A stretch of 64,000 nt of DNA from Pseudomonas cyclaminis (GTDB lineage: Bacteria > Pseudomonadota > Gammaproteobacteria > Pseudomonadales > Pseudomonadaceae), in assembly GCF_015163715.1 (NCBI RefSeq), contig NZ_JADDUM010000137.1, positions 21,712 to 85,711 on the forward strand, written 5' to 3'. The position numbers and the translations under genes were made by a program. The notes beneath the pieces were generated by a model. The model did not search any database, had not been told where the DNA came from, and saw only the letters and a program-made list of their open reading frames with translations. Shown piece by piece: positions 8,564-17,990 of the stretch; the first letter of the stretch is position 1, and each line of letters starts with the position of its first letter.

Positions 8564-9775
8564 ATGAAATCAAGCTTCTGGAAATCCGGGCACACCCCGA
8601 CCCTGTTTGCCGCGTTCCTGTATTTCGACCTGAGCTTCATGGTCTGGTACTTGTTGGGCCCGCTGGCGGTGCAGATTGCCGCCGACCTGCACCTGACCAC
8701 GCAACAGCGGGGCCTGATGGTGGCGACGCCGATCCTGGCGGGCGCTGTGTTGCGCTTCTTGATGGGCATGCTGGCGGACAAGCTGTCGCCCAAGACAGCC
8801 GGGCTGATTGGCCAGGTGATCGTGATCGTGGCGTTGTTCGGCGCTTGGAAACTAGGGGTTCACAGCTACGAACAAGCCTTGTTGCTGGGGCTGTTCCTCG
8901 GCATGGCCGGCGCATCCTTTGCTGTGGCGTTGCCGCTGGCGTCCCAGTGGTATCCAGCCGAGCACCAGGGCAAGGCCATGGGCATCGCCGGGGCCGGTAA
9001 TTCGGGCACGGTGTTCGCGGCGTTGCTGGCCCCGGTGCTGGCGGCGGCGTTCGGCTGGAGCAACGTGTTCGGCTTTGCGCTGATCCCGCTGATCCTGACC
9101 CTGATCGTCTTCGCCTGGCTTGCAAAAAATGCCCCTGAGCGGCCAAAAGCCAAGTCCATGGCTGATTACTTCAAGGCCCTGGGCGACCGCGACAGTTGGT
9201 GGTTCATGTTTTTCTACAGCGTGACTTTCGGTGGGTTTATCGGCCTGGCCAGCGCCCTGCCCGGCTATTTCAACGACCAATACGGCCTGAGCCCCATGAC
9301 CGCCGGCTACTACACCGCCGCCTGCGTGTTCGGTGGCAGCCTGATGCGCCCTCTGGGCGGCGCACTGGCCGACCGTTTCGGCGGGATTCGCACGCTGCTT
9401 GGCATGTACAGCGTCGCGGCCATCTGCATTGCGGCAGTCGGCTTCAACCTGCCCAGCTCCTACGCGGCGCTGGCTCTTTTCGTCTGCACCATGCTCGGTC
9501 TGGGCGCGGGCAATGGCGCGGTATTCCAGTTGGTGCCCCAGCGTTTTCGTCGTGAGATCGGCGTGATGACCGGCCTGATCGGCATGGCCGGCGGCATCGG
9601 CGGCTTCGCCCTGGCGGCGGGCATGGGTGCGATCAAGCAGAGCACCGGAAGCTACCAATTGGCCCTGTGGTTGTTCGCGAGCCTGGGCGTGTTGGCCTGG
9701 TTCGGCCTGCATGGCGTCAAGCGGCGCTGGAGGACCACCTGGGGCTCGGCAGCCGTGACCGCCGCGCGCGTCTGA
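8564..9775 (+). CDS. nasA: Nitrate transporter NasA (MFS, NNP family)
   Basis: A 403-residue inner-membrane nitrate importer with 12 predicted membrane segments. Visible family features are MVWYLLGPLAVQIAADL in the first helix, the glycine-rich nitrate signatures AGAGNSGTVFAALLAP and LGLGAGNGAVFQLVPQRF, and GGALADRFGG between helices. The ATG at 8564 follows a GAGGTG ribosome-binding site; the open frame extends further upstream through the leader terminator but that part is not coding. The stop overlaps the ATG of the phosphatase/kinase by one base. Confidence 0.93.
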   Translation: MKSSFWKSGHTPTLFAAFLYFDLSFMVWYLLGPLAVQIAADLHLTTQQRGLMVATPILAGAVLRFLMGMLADKLSPKTAGLIGQVIVIVALFGAWKLGVHSYEQALLLGLFLGMAGASFAVALPLASQWYPAEHQGKAMGIAGAGNSGTVFAALLAPVLAAAFGWSNVFGFALIPLILTLIVFAWLAKNAPERPKAKSMADYFKALGDRDSWWFMFFYSVTFGGFIGLASALPGYFNDQYGLSPMTAGYYTAACVFGGSLMRPLGGALADRFGGIRTLLGMYSVAAICIAAVGFNLPSSYAALALFVCTMLGLGAGNGAVFQLVPQRFRREIGVMTGLIGMAGGIGGFALAAGMGAIKQSTGSYQLALWLFASLGVLAWFGLHGVKRRWRTTWGSAAVTAARV

Positions 9776-11444
9776 TGAGCCTGCAACTGAGCGTCGCCCA
9801 CGCCAGCGCCATCGGCCCACGGGCGGAAAACCAGGACGCGCTGCGGGTGGTGACCCCCGCCGCGGAACTGGCGGCGAGCAAAGGCTACCTGTGCGCCCTG
9901 GCCGACGGCGTGAGCCAGTGTGCCGACGGTGGCCTGGCCGCCCGCTCTACCTTGCAGGCCCTGGCCCTGGATTACTACGCCACGCCGCAAACCTGGGGCG
10001 TGGCCCAGGCACTGGAGCGCTTGCTGCTCGCACAGAATCGCTGGCTGCAGGCCAATGGCGTGGTCAGCCGCTGCTGACCACCCTCAGTGCCCTGGTCTTT
10101 CGCGGGCAGCGCTTCACCCTGGCCCATGTCGGCGATTGCCGGGTGTATCGCTGGCTGGACGGCGAGTTGCAGCGCATCAGCGAAGACCATGTGTGGGAGC
10201 AGCCGGGCATGCAGCATGTGCTCAAGCGCGCGCTCGGCCTGGATCAGCATCTGGTACTGGATTTTCTCGACGGTCAATTGCGCGAGGGTGAGTGTTTCCT
10301 GCTGCTCAGCGATGGCGTGTGGGCGACCCTGGGCGATCACAGCATCAGCGCGATCCTGCGCGAACAAAGCGACTTGGACCTGGCGGTAAACACTCTGGTC
10401 AACGCCGCGCATCTGGCAGGTAGCCAGGACAATGCCAGCGCGCTGTTGGTGCGTGTCGACACCCTCGGCGAAGCCACCCTCGGCGATGCTTTGGTGCAGT
10501 TGCAGCAATGGCCCTTGCCACCGATGCTCAAAGCCGGGCAACACTTTGAAGGCTGGCAAGTGGACGCCGTGCTGGCGCAAAGCAGGCAGTCATTGTTGTA
10601 CCGGGTACGCGACGCCCAGCAGCAACCCTGGCTGCTCAAAACCCTGCCCTTGAGCCGCGACGATGACAGCGACGCCGGCCAGGCATTGCTGTCGGAAGAG
10701 TGGTTTTTGCGGCGGGTCGCCGGTCGGGCGTTTCCTGAAGTCCATGCGGCCAGCGGGCGTCAGCATTTGTACTACGTGATGCGTGAATATCCAGGGCAGA
10801 CCCTCGCCGAGCTGTTTCAGCGGCAAGGCCCGCTGCCCCTGGCGCAATGGCAGGGCGTGGCCGAGCGCTTGCTGCGCGCAGTGGGCATGCTGCATCGACG
10901 GCAGATTCTGCACCGCGATATCAAGCCGGAAAACCTGCTGCTGGGGGATGACGGTGAATTGCGCGTGCTGGATTTCGGTCTGGCCTACTGCCCCGGCCTT
11001 TCAGAGGACCGCGCCCATGTGCTGCCTGGCACCCCTAGTTTTATCGCGCCCGAAGCGTTTAATGGCGACCGTCCTACGCCGCAGCAGGATTTATACAGCG
11101 TAGGCGTCACCTTGTATTACCTGCTGACCGGGCATTACCCCTACGGAGAAGTCGAAGCCTTCCAACGGCCCCGGTTTACCCAGGCGGTCAGCGCCAGCCG
11201 TTATCGCCCCGACCTGCCGGACTGGCTACCGCTGAGCCTGGAACGGGCCGTGGCCGCTCAACCCGCACAACGCTACGAAACCGCCGAAGAGTGGTTGCGG
11301 GTATTGGAGCAGGCGGATCGCCAGGAATTGAGCATTCGCCCCCGGCCGTTGCTGGAGCGAGAGCCGTTGAAGGTCTGGCGAACCCTGGCGCTGCTGTCGA
11401 TGTTGCTCAATCTGGTGCTCCTCTACTCACTCTTTCACAGCTGA
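9775..11444 (+). pseudogene. Bifunctional PP2C phosphatase / Ser-Thr kinase of the nas locus, frameshifted
   Basis: A fused PP2C-type phosphatase and Hanks-type kinase with one C-terminal membrane segment; its role in nitrate metabolism is not established. The first part reads from 9775 (MSLQLSVAHASAIGPRAENQD, ADGVSQCADGG) and hits a stop at 10075. The rest continues in another frame: GDCRVYR and SDGVW (PP2C), a kinase lysine in WLLKTLP, HRDIKPENLLL, DFGLAY, and GTPSFIAPE, ending with LALLSMLLNLVLLYSLF. Adding one G at about 10060 (GGCGTGG to GGCGGTGG) restores a protein of about 556 residues. The downstream part is fully conserved, so decay must be very recent or the shift is a sequence error. 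Confidence 0.85.
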
Positions 11445-11470
11445 CGCAGTCTCAACGCGAGGGAAAACAC

Positions 11471-12214
11471 ATGAACGCAAAAGTCTGGCTGGTGGGCGCA
11501 GGCCCTGGCGACCCGGAGTTGCTGACCCTCAAGGCCGTACGGGCCATGAACGAAGCCGATGTGGTGTTGATCGATGATCTGGTCAACCCGGCCGTGCTGG
11601 AGCACTGCGCCGAGGCTCGCGTGATTACCGTGGGCAAACGCGGCGGCTGCCGTTCCACACCGCAGGACTTCATCCACCGCCTGATGCTGCGTTATGCCCG
11701 CCAAGGAAAATGCGTAGTTCGGCTCAAAGGCGGCGACCCGTGCATTTTCGGACGGGGTGGCGAAGAGGCTATATGGTTGCGCGAGCGCGGCGTCGAGGTG
11801 GAGTTGGTCAATGGGATCACCGCTGGGTTGGCGGGAGCGACGAACTGCGCGATTCCTCTGACGTTACGCGGTGTCAGCCGAGGCGTGACCCTGGTCACGG
11901 CGCACACTCAGGACGACAGCCGGCTTAATTGGCGTGCGCTGGCTGAGGGTGGCACGACATTAGTGGTGTATATGGGGGTGGCCAAGCTGGAGGAGATTCG
12001 CCAGCAATTGCTCGAAGGTGGGATGGCAGCGGATATGCCGGTGGCGATGATAGAAAATGCATCACTGCCCCAGCAGCGCGAATGCCGCAGCGAGCTGTCG
12101 CGGATGCACGAGGATGCCCATGCCTTCGCGTTGAAGAGCCCGGCAATCCTGGTGATCGGCAGCGTTGCCGCCACGGAGCAGGCTGCCCACTTTGCAGCAG
12201 AGGCCAGTGCCTGA
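11471..12214 (+). CDS. cobA: Uroporphyrinogen-III C-methyltransferase (siroheme branch)
   Basis: Methylates uroporphyrinogen III at C2 and C7 with SAM to give precorrin-2, the precursor of siroheme needed by nitrite and sulfite reductases. The 247-residue protein carries the SUMT signatures VWLVGAGPGDPELLTLKA at the N-terminus and VVRLKGGDPCIFGRGGEE near residue 80. It is a stand-alone CobA-type enzyme, not the CysG fusion. The ATG at 11471 is 26 bp after the kinase stop. Its place in a nitrate locus suggests service to the assimilatory nitrite reductase, whose genes are missing here. A strong terminator follows. Confidence 0.92.
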   Translation: MNAKVWLVGAGPGDPELLTLKAVRAMNEADVVLIDDLVNPAVLEHCAEARVITVGKRGGCRSTPQDFIHRLMLRYARQGKCVVRLKGGDPCIFGRGGEEAIWLRERGVEVELVNGITAGLAGATNCAIPLTLRGVSRGVTLVTAHTQDDSRLNWRALAEGGTTLVVYMGVAKLEEIRQQLLEGGMAADMPVAMIENASLPQQRECRSELSRMHEDAHAFALKSPAILVIGSVAATEQAAHFAAEASA

Positions 12215-12230
12215 GGCAAATTCCAGGCGA

Positions 12231-12260
12231 AAAAAAGCCCGGCCTGAGCCGGGCTTTTTT
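12231..12260. terminator. Bidirectional terminator between cobA and oprF
   Basis: Symmetric A6-GCCCGGC-CTGA-GCCGGGC-T6 hairpin. The poly-A and poly-T flanks let it serve both convergent genes. Confidence 0.95.
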
Positions 12261-12271
12261 CTACTCAGTAA

Positions 12272-13252
12272 TTACTGAGCTTGAGCTTCAACCGACGCTT
12301 CTACGCGACGGTTAACAGCACGACCTGCTTCAGTTGCGTTGTCAGCAACTGGGCGGGATTCGCCGTAACCAACAGCAGTTACACGGCTAGGAGCAACGCC
12401 GTCTTTAACCAGGACTTGCTTAACAGCGTCAGCACGACGCTGGGACAGCTTCTGGTTGTAAGCGTCTGGACCTACGGAGTCAGTGTGACCAGCAACTTCT
12501 ACGTTGGTAGCTGGGTACTGAGCCATGAAGTCGGCCAGGTTTTTCACGTCGCCGTAGCTGTTAGGCTTAACAGTGGCTTTGTCGAAGTCGAACTTAACGT
12601 CCAGCTCAACACGAACAACCTGAGCAACTGGAGCTTCTGGCTCTGGAGTTGGCTCTGGAGCTGGTGCTGGGGTAGGAGCTGGAGCAGCTGCGCCAGCGTT
12701 ACCGCCGAAGTTTACGCCCAGGCCGACCAGTGCGGAGTAGTCCCACTTGCCGTTGTCCAGACCGTAGTCAGCTTCAACACCGGCACGAGCGTACAGGTTG
12801 TTGGTGAAGTAGTACTTCACGCCAGTACCAACGGTAGCGAAGGTAGTCTGGTCGCGACCGCTGTGGCCGTCAGCTTTAACGTTGCCACGGCTCTGGTGGC
12901 CGAAACCGCCTTCTACGTATGGACGCAGGCTGTCAACGCCAGCTTGACCGAAGTGATACTGGGCAACCAGGCTGCCGGTATCGCCTTTGATCTTCTGGTT
13001 ACCAGTACCGTCGTTCGAACGGGTGTGGTTGGTTTTGTCGTAGGACAGGTTCAAGGACAGGTCGTCGGTCAGGAAGTAACCGATGCGAGCGCCAGGATTG
13101 AAGCCGTCTTCGATGTGCTTGACGCTATCGTTGTACTGCTTCTTGTAGAACAGCTCGCCTTCAACTGCGCCTTGGCCTTGTGCCAGAACGCCGAAAGAAG
13201 TTGCGGCAATAAGAGAACCAATGGCCAAGCCCAAGGTGTTTTTCAGTTTCAT
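12272..13252 (-). CDS. oprF: Major outer-membrane porin OprF
   Basis: OmpA-family porin that anchors the outer membrane to peptidoglycan and gives slow non-specific diffusion. The 326-residue precursor has signal peptide MKLKNTLGLAIGSLIAATSFGVLAQ, an eight-stranded N-terminal barrel to about residue 185, a proline/alanine/glutamate hinge (APAPTPAPAPEPTPEPEAP), and a C-terminal OmpA domain with VAGHTDSVGPDAYNQKLSQRR and AVGYGESRPV for peptidoglycan binding. sigX lies upstream on the same strand, and SigX is known to drive oprF in this genus. An upstream gap of 107 bp to sigX holds its own promoter. Confidence 0.97.
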   Translation of the reverse strand: MKLKNTLGLAIGSLIAATSFGVLAQGQGAVEGELFYKKQYNDSVKHIEDGFNPGARIGYFLTDDLSLNLSYDKTNHTRSNDGTGNQKIKGDTGSLVAQYHFGQAGVDSLRPYVEGGFGHQSRGNVKADGHSGRDQTTFATVGTGVKYYFTNNLYARAGVEADYGLDNGKWDYSALVGLGVNFGGNAGAAAPAPTPAPAPEPTPEPEAPVAQVVRVELDVKFDFDKATVKPNSYGDVKNLADFMAQYPATNVEVAGHTDSVGPDAYNQKLSQRRADAVKQVLVKDGVAPSRVTAVGYGESRPVADNATEAGRAVNRRVEASVEAQAQ

Positions 13253-13359
13253 CCGTTAAATCCCCATCTGGTGATTGTAAAGCAGTCCCACAAACCGGGG
13301 GACAACTCGGCGACAAGTCTAACAGAACTTGCCTACACGTAAGAGATATTTGCCACGCA

Positions 13360-13950
13360 CTAAGTTTCAGTCTCGCCCGCAAATTTCTCACGTAATTTAT
13401 CTAGAGCACGTTTGTAACGCATTTTTGTAGCACTCAAACCCATGTGCATGATGTCAGCGATTTCCTGGAATTCCAGCTCTGCGACAAAACGTAGCACCAG
13501 AATTTCCCGATCAATCGGGTTCACATACACCAGCCAGCGATCGAGCCCGCCCTTCTCCTCGGGTGCCGGCGCCTTCTCTTCGGTCGCCTCCTCAAGGGGG
13601 TCCAGACTCAGAGCGTCCATCAAGCGACGCTTTCGCCGTTCCTTCCGATACTGCGTGATGCACTCGTTGTACGTGATGCTGTACAGCCATGTCTTGAACT
13701 TCGATTTGCCCTCGAAGTTCTTCAGGCCGTACAGCACCTTTAGCATCACTTCCTGACAGACATCGTCCGCATCTCTATCGTTCCCTAAATACCTTGAACA
13801 AACGTTGAACAGAGTGCGTTGATACCTGCGCATCAATTCTTCGTACGCGCGAGTTACGTGAAACAGCTCCGTGTGCGAGCGCGCGACCAACTCCTCATCA
13901 GAGAGCTCACGGGGGTCGTAGCGCGTGGACAGCGTTTGGGCTTTATTCAA
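13360..13950 (-). CDS. sigX: ECF sigma factor SigX
   Basis: Extracytoplasmic-function sigma factor controlling oprF and membrane lipid genes in Pseudomonas. The 196-residue protein has region 2 (VTRAYEELMRRYQRTLFNVCSRYLGNDRDADDVCQEV...FKTWLYSITYNECI) and region 4 (LRFVAELEFQEIADIMHMG...KMRYKRALDKL), joined by an acidic linker rich in Glu and Ala. No anti-sigma gene adjoins it; the mechanosensitive-channel-like gene cmpX lies just upstream, as is usual for SigX. Confidence 0.96.
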   Translation of the reverse strand: MNKAQTLSTRYDPRELSDEELVARSHTELFHVTRAYEELMRRYQRTLFNVCSRYLGNDRDADDVCQEVMLKVLYGLKNFEGKSKFKTWLYSITYNECITQYRKERRKRRLMDALSLDPLEEATEEKAPAPEEKGGLDRWLVYVNPIDREILVLRFVAELEFQEIADIMHMGLSATKMRYKRALDKLREKFAGETET

Positions 13951-14037
13951 AACAAGTCGTGCCGACAGTCAGGTCAATGTCCGCTACAGCCCGGTCAGCC
14001 GGGTTTGCGGCGGCGTACATTAGCAGGGTTTGCCGGG

Positions 14038-14862
14038 TTAGCGGCTACTGACCTGCTGCTCCAGGAGAATCCGATTGGACAACGACACCAGGTCACCGTC
14101 ATCGGTCAGCACTGTCGTCTTGACTGTGCCGATCTCTTCGATTTGCCCTTCGACCTCGCCTACACGCACCTGTTGCCCTACCTGATACAGCTCACGCACA
14201 TAGATTCCCGCAAGAATCTGGCCGGCAATTTCCCGGCTTCCCAAGCCCATGGCCAGCGCAACGGCCAGACCAACGGTAATCAAAACGATCACAATCACAT
14301 GGTTGAGCAGGTCAGTCTTGACCTCCAACTGGCTGATCGCGACCGAAATACTGATGATGATCACCAGCCCCTGAGCGATCCGCCCCAGGCCAGCAGCATA
14401 GTCCAGCCCCACGCCTTCGGCAGCGCCGCGCACCAGCCCATTGGCCAGTTGCGCCAGCAGAACACCTACCAGCAGCACCAGCGCACCGCCGAAAACCTTC
14501 GGCAAATACAGCGCCAGCATGTCGAGCGTAGCTGAAACTCGCTCAAGTCCAAGGGATTGAGCCGCAGAAACCAGAAAAATCAGCAAAACGAACCAATAAA
14601 CGATCTTGCCGATCAACGTGGAGATCGGCACTTGCAGCCCGGCGCGCCCCAGCAGCTTGGTCAGGCCGGTGCCTGCCATCAGGCGGTCGAGGCCGAGTTT
14701 TGCAAGCAATTTGGACAACAGGGTGTCGAGCAGCTTGGCGACGACAAAGCCCAGCAATACCAGGACCAGCGCACCAAAGAGGTTGGGAATGAAATTCGCC
14801 ACCTTGGTCCACAATGCGGTCATCGCGGTGACCAGGCTCTGGGTCCAGAGATCAAGTTCCAT
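14038..14862 (-). CDS. cmpX: Small-conductance mechanosensitive channel family protein CmpX
   Basis: Inner-membrane protein of the TM-helix/MscS-like CmpX family, linked to SigX activity and cell-envelope state. The 274-residue product (ATG at 14862; a TTG two codons earlier is possible) has several membrane helices (LFGALVLVLLGFVVAKLLDTL, VYWFVLLIFLVSAAQSLG, VFGGALVLLVGVLLAQLANG, LNHVIVIVLITVGLAVALAMG) and a C-terminal beta segment (YQVGQQVRVGEVEGQIEEI). It follows crfX directly: the crfX stop is 2 bases before this ATG. The first repeated TM-helix units are amphipathic. Confidence 0.9.
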   Translation of the reverse strand: MELDLWTQSLVTAMTALWTKVANFIPNLFGALVLVLLGFVVAKLLDTLLSKLLAKLGLDRLMAGTGLTKLLGRAGLQVPISTLIGKIVYWFVLLIFLVSAAQSLGLERVSATLDMLALYLPKVFGGALVLLVGVLLAQLANGLVRGAAEGVGLDYAAGLGRIAQGLVIIISISVAISQLEVKTDLLNHVIVIVLITVGLAVALAMGLGSREIAGQILAGIYVRELYQVGQQVRVGEVEGQIEEIGTVKTTVLTDDGDLVSLSNRILLEQQVSSR

Positions 14863-14864
14863 AT

Positions 14865-15110
14865 TCAATCAGCCTTATCAGCAGTGCGAGCAAGAGGTTT
14901 ACGACGAGAAACAGGCGATACGTGGGCCGAACCGTTGTTCAGGGCCATCATCAATGCCGGCACCCAGCGGCCGAGCAGACCGAACAGGTCACCCGCGCCC
15001 ACCTGGCGGTTAGCGGTTTTCAACACGCGGCCCAGGCAGGCATCGTCGTCGCGGTTGGACGGCGAGGCATTGAGCATGTCACGTAAAGACTGTTCGAACG
15101 GATCGTGCAT
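14865..15110 (-). CDS. crfX: Small protein CrfX
   Basis: An 81-residue protein of unknown biochemical role found only in Pseudomonas between cmaX and cmpX. It starts MHDPFEQSLRDMLNASPSNRDDDACL and has GAGDLFGLLGRWVPALMMAL as its most hydrophobic part. An upstream start adding five codons is less likely because the ATG at 15110 follows a GAGGTC-type site. It is translationally close to cmpX. Function should not be assumed beyond the operon link. Confidence 0.85.
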   Translation of the reverse strand: MHDPFEQSLRDMLNASPSNRDDDACLGRVLKTANRQVGAGDLFGLLGRWVPALMMALNNGSAHVSPVSRRKPLARTADKAD

Positions 15111-15196
15111 ATAGACCTCTCGCAAGTGATTTAAAAGACGAGGGTAAAATTCCTGGGGTCACATATGACCCTTCCTACGTTCAGCTGATATTCAGC

Positions 15197-16192
15197 TCAA
15201 ACCCAGCGCAATCGTCGAAACAGCCACCATTGTCCGAGCGCTACCGACACCATCAACAGGCACGCCACCATGAATCCGTAAGGGCTCCCGGAGAACGGTA
15301 TACCGCCCACATTTATACCCAGCAGGCCCGTCAAAAAGCTCATCGGCAGGAAGATCCCGGTGATGATCCCGAAGCGGTACATGGTGCGGTTCATGCGCAC
15401 GCTGAGGCGTCTATCTTCGGCCTCCAGCACAAGCCCCACGCGCTCGCGGGTCAATTCGAGCTCTTCCAGATAGCGAGTCAGGCTGTTGTTCAATTCGTTC
15501 CAGTAGTCGGCATCGTCGTCGCAGAACCACGGCAATTTGATCCGAGTCAGCTGGGCAAAAATATCCCGCTGCGGCGCCAGAAACCGTTTGAGCCCGGCCG
15601 CTCGCCGGCGTATCTGCAGCACGCTGCCGTGCTCCGGGGTGTACCGTTCGTCGGTATCGAGTTTTTCTTCCTCGGTATCCACGATTTCAGACAGGTCCGT
15701 GACCAGATCCTGCACCTTATTGGTCAGGTACTGCGCCATATAAAGGATGAGTTCGGACGCGGTTTTCGGCCCCTTGCCCTCTGCCAGTTGCACCAGCAGT
15801 TCATCGGTAGCCCGCAACGGGCGAAGACGCAGCGAAATCACACGGCTGGAGGCAGCGAAGATACGCACCGAAACCATGTCTTCCGGCTCCGCGCCGGGGT
15901 TGAGGTTAACCCCACGCAGGAACAGCAGCAGCTCGGCCTCCGGCAGCGGCAACAGGCGCGGACGGGTGTTTTCCTCCAGCAACAGGTCGCAGGCGAATTC
16001 GCTCAGGCCACTGGATTTACGCAGCCAGGTCTGCGTTTGCGGGTGGCTGCGATCCCAATGCAGCCACAGGCTTTCCTGAGGCTGCAGTTGCAAGTCATCC
16101 AGCTCAGTCCGGGCAATCGAACGCGCACCGCCTTTACCGTCCAGCACCAGGGCATGCACCAGGCCCCACTGCGCGTTTTCTTCCTCGAACAT
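15197..16192 (-). CDS. cmaX: CorA/ZntB-family divalent cation transporter CmaX
   Basis: A 331-residue CorA-superfamily protein: a large cytoplasmic N-terminal domain with long helices (TNKVQDLVTDLSEIVDTEEEKLD, RRRAAGLKRFLAPQRDIF) and two C-terminal membrane helices. The loop after the first helix reads GLLGINVGG, the GxN variant typical of ZntB/CmaX rather than the GMN of classical CorA. The ATG at 16192 is preferred over a GTG two codons earlier. rraA ends 25 bp upstream, so the two are probably co-transcribed. Confidence 0.88.
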   Translation of the reverse strand: MFEEENAQWGLVHALVLDGKGGARSIARTELDDLQLQPQESLWLHWDRSHPQTQTWLRKSSGLSEFACDLLLEENTRPRLLPLPEAELLLFLRGVNLNPGAEPEDMVSVRIFAASSRVISLRLRPLRATDELLVQLAEGKGPKTASELILYMAQYLTNKVQDLVTDLSEIVDTEEEKLDTDERYTPEHGSVLQIRRRAAGLKRFLAPQRDIFAQLTRIKLPWFCDDDADYWNELNNSLTRYLEELELTRERVGLVLEAEDRRLSVRMNRTMYRFGIITGIFLPMSFLTGLLGINVGGIPFSGSPYGFMVACLLMVSVALGQWWLFRRLRWV

Positions 16193-16216
16193 CCTCACCC
16201 CGTCGTTTATTGCGGT

Positions 16217-16708
16217 TTATTCAGGCATTTTCAACGGACTTGGCGACACGATCACGCCATTATTGTCCGCATAGATGTACTCACCCGGACGGAATGTCAC
16301 GCCGGCAAACGTGACCACCACGTTCAGGTCACCGATACCGCGCTTGTCGGTCTTCATTGGATGGCTGGCCAGGGCCTGCACGCCAAGATCGGTCTGGGCG
16401 ATGACATCGACATCACGGATGCAACCGTAGATCACCAGCCCTTCCCAGCCGTTTTTCGCAGCCTTTTCGGCAATCATGTCGCCCAACAAAGCACGCCGCA
16501 AGGAACCACCCCCGTCGACCACCAGCACCTTGCCGGCGCCCGGCTGGTCGGCTTGCTCCTTGACCAACGAGTTGTCTTCGAAGCACTTGATGGTGACGAT
16601 CTCGCCACCGAAGGAGTCTCTGCCGCCGAAATTGCTGAACATCGGCTCGACCACCTGCACCAGTTCCGGGTAGGCGTCGCACAGGTCGGGGGTCACGTAA
16701 TGGTTCAT
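16217..16708 (-). CDS. rraA: RNase E inhibitor / RraA-family protein
   Basis: A 163-residue RraA-family protein. E. coli RraA binds RNase E and lowers its activity; related proteins are 4-hydroxy-4-methyl-2-oxoglutarate/oxaloacetate aldolases, and the family was once called MenG. Features: [39 protein letters not shown], the conserved [15 protein letters not shown], and [10 protein letters not shown]. The start at 16708 has an AAGGAA site 8 bases upstream; an extended frame upstream is not conserved-looking. Either activity is possible. Confidence 0.9.
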   Translation of the reverse strand: MNHYVTPDLCDAYPELVQVVEPMFSNFGGRDSFGGEIVTIKCFEDNSLVKEQADQPGAGKVLVVDGGGSLRRALLGDMIAEKAAKNGWEGLVIYGCIRDVDVIAQTDLGVQALASHPMKTDKRGIGDLNVVVTFAGVTFRPGEYIYADNNGVIVSPSPLKMPE

Positions 16709-16895
16709 CGAAAAATTCCTTTCTGCCAAAGAAGTGTCTTTCAAAGAAGTACCGGTCGAAGCGGACGGGGAACATCCCATTCGCTTCGCCGCAACGCAAG
16801 AGCCACTGCGCGACTGAATATGACCAGAAGCGTTCAGCGCGTCATATCTTAGCCGCAACCTTGCACGAGCGAAACGCCCTTGGCAGAGCGCTGCG

Positions 16896-17885
16896 TCAAA
16901 CCGTCGCCAGCACGTCGGCCGGGGCGCCAAACAAAGGTGTGAGCGGGTCTTTCAACCATTGCGCCACCAGTGGCCATACTTCGGCTTGGGCGGCCTTGCT
17001 TACAAGCATTTCCACATGCCCGAAATCATCGGTAAACCCTTGCTGGCGCCCCAGGCAAAGGTATTGGCGATGCTCAGAACCGATTTGCTCGAACAGCTTG
17101 CGACAGGCCCAGTCAGGGTCCTGATGATCACCGGCGGCACTGACAGCCAACAGCGGCACATCGACTTCTGCCAGGCCTTTCCACCAGTCCTGTTTACCTT
17201 CGCCAAAGCGTCCAAACAGGCCATTCCAACGCATGGCTTCGATCAGCACGCCCGCCGGTTCGTCCTCCGGGCCGCGTTTGAGGCGTGAGCCGGACAGCTC
17301 CCCAAAGCGTTTCAGAAGCAATCGACCGGTCCATTCCACCGGAGGCAGTTTCAGGGGCCAGTGGGTGCGACTGACCTGGCAACCAAACAAGGCCACCGAC
17401 GCCACTGCCGGCGCGCCCAGGTGCTGACCACCCAGCGCCGCTGCCAAGGCTGTACCGCCCAGGGAGTGGCCGATCCAATGGGGGACCTGGGCACTTTGCT
17501 CGCGCACAAACGCGCCGATGGCCGGCAAATCATAGCGCGCATAGTCGGCAACCCGATTTTTCGCATAGTCATGGTTGCGCTTGGACAAGCCATGGCCGCG
17601 CATTTCCGGGATCCACACATCAAACCCCTGGCGCGCCAGATAAGCGCCCAGGCCGATGCCTTTGGGTGAATACCAGAAGCGCCGGTTGGAAAAACTGCCG
17701 TGCAACAAAATAACCGGAATGCCCCGGTTTTCCGGGACATCGGCCAGACCCAAACGGGTAACCGCCAGCTCGACGGTGCCGTCGGGGCTGTTACCGGGTT
17801 TGAGGCGGTACACGTCTTCACTCAGGTCGCCACGACGTTCAGCGCTGATCAGGGCGACGGGAAACAGGTTGCTGCTGCTTTGCAT
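16896..17885 (-). CDS. Alpha/beta-hydrolase (esterase/lipase-like)
   Basis: A 329-residue cytoplasmic alpha/beta hydrolase. Visible are the oxyanion loop [16 protein letters not shown], the nucleophile elbow GHSLGG near residue 142, and late acidic and His positions ([18 protein letters not shown]). The substrate is unknown. The start at 17885 gives [18 protein letters not shown]; further upstream lies the terminator of ppsA, which argues against a longer protein. It sits between ppsA and rraA on the same strand, an order conserved in Pseudomonas. Confidence 0.87.
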   Translation of the reverse strand: MQSSSNLFPVALISAERRGDLSEDVYRLKPGNSPDGTVELAVTRLGLADVPENRGIPVILLHGSFSNRRFWYSPKGIGLGAYLARQGFDVWIPEMRGHGLSKRNHDYAKNRVADYARYDLPAIGAFVREQSAQVPHWIGHSLGGTALAAALGGQHLGAPAVASVALFGCQVSRTHWPLKLPPVEWTGRLLLKRFGELSGSRLKRGPEDEPAGVLIEAMRWNGLFGRFGEGKQDWWKGLAEVDVPLLAVSAAGDHQDPDWACRKLFEQIGSEHRQYLCLGRQQGFTDDFGHVEMLVSKAAQAEVWPLVAQWLKDPLTPLFGAPADVLATV

Positions 17886-17898
17886 AATGCTCTTGCAC

Positions 17899-17931
17899 AA
17901 AAAAGGGCGGCGTCCGCAAGGATTCCCGCCC
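17899..17931 (-). terminator. Terminator downstream of ppsA
   Basis: On the minus strand, GGGCGG (17931-17926) pairs with CCGCCC (17910-17905) and is followed by six T (17904-17899). Confidence 0.8.
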
Positions 17932-17990
17932 TGTACAGATAAGAATGCCGTCACCCATAACGAGTGACCGGCACTTTTGACGTAACGACC

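Noticed and set aside
12281..13342. 353-codon plus-strand open frame
   Set aside because: Antisense of oprF; composition is an artefact of biased third positions.
15230..16852. 540-codon plus-strand open frame
   Set aside because: Spans cmaX and rraA in antisense; no domain recognisable.
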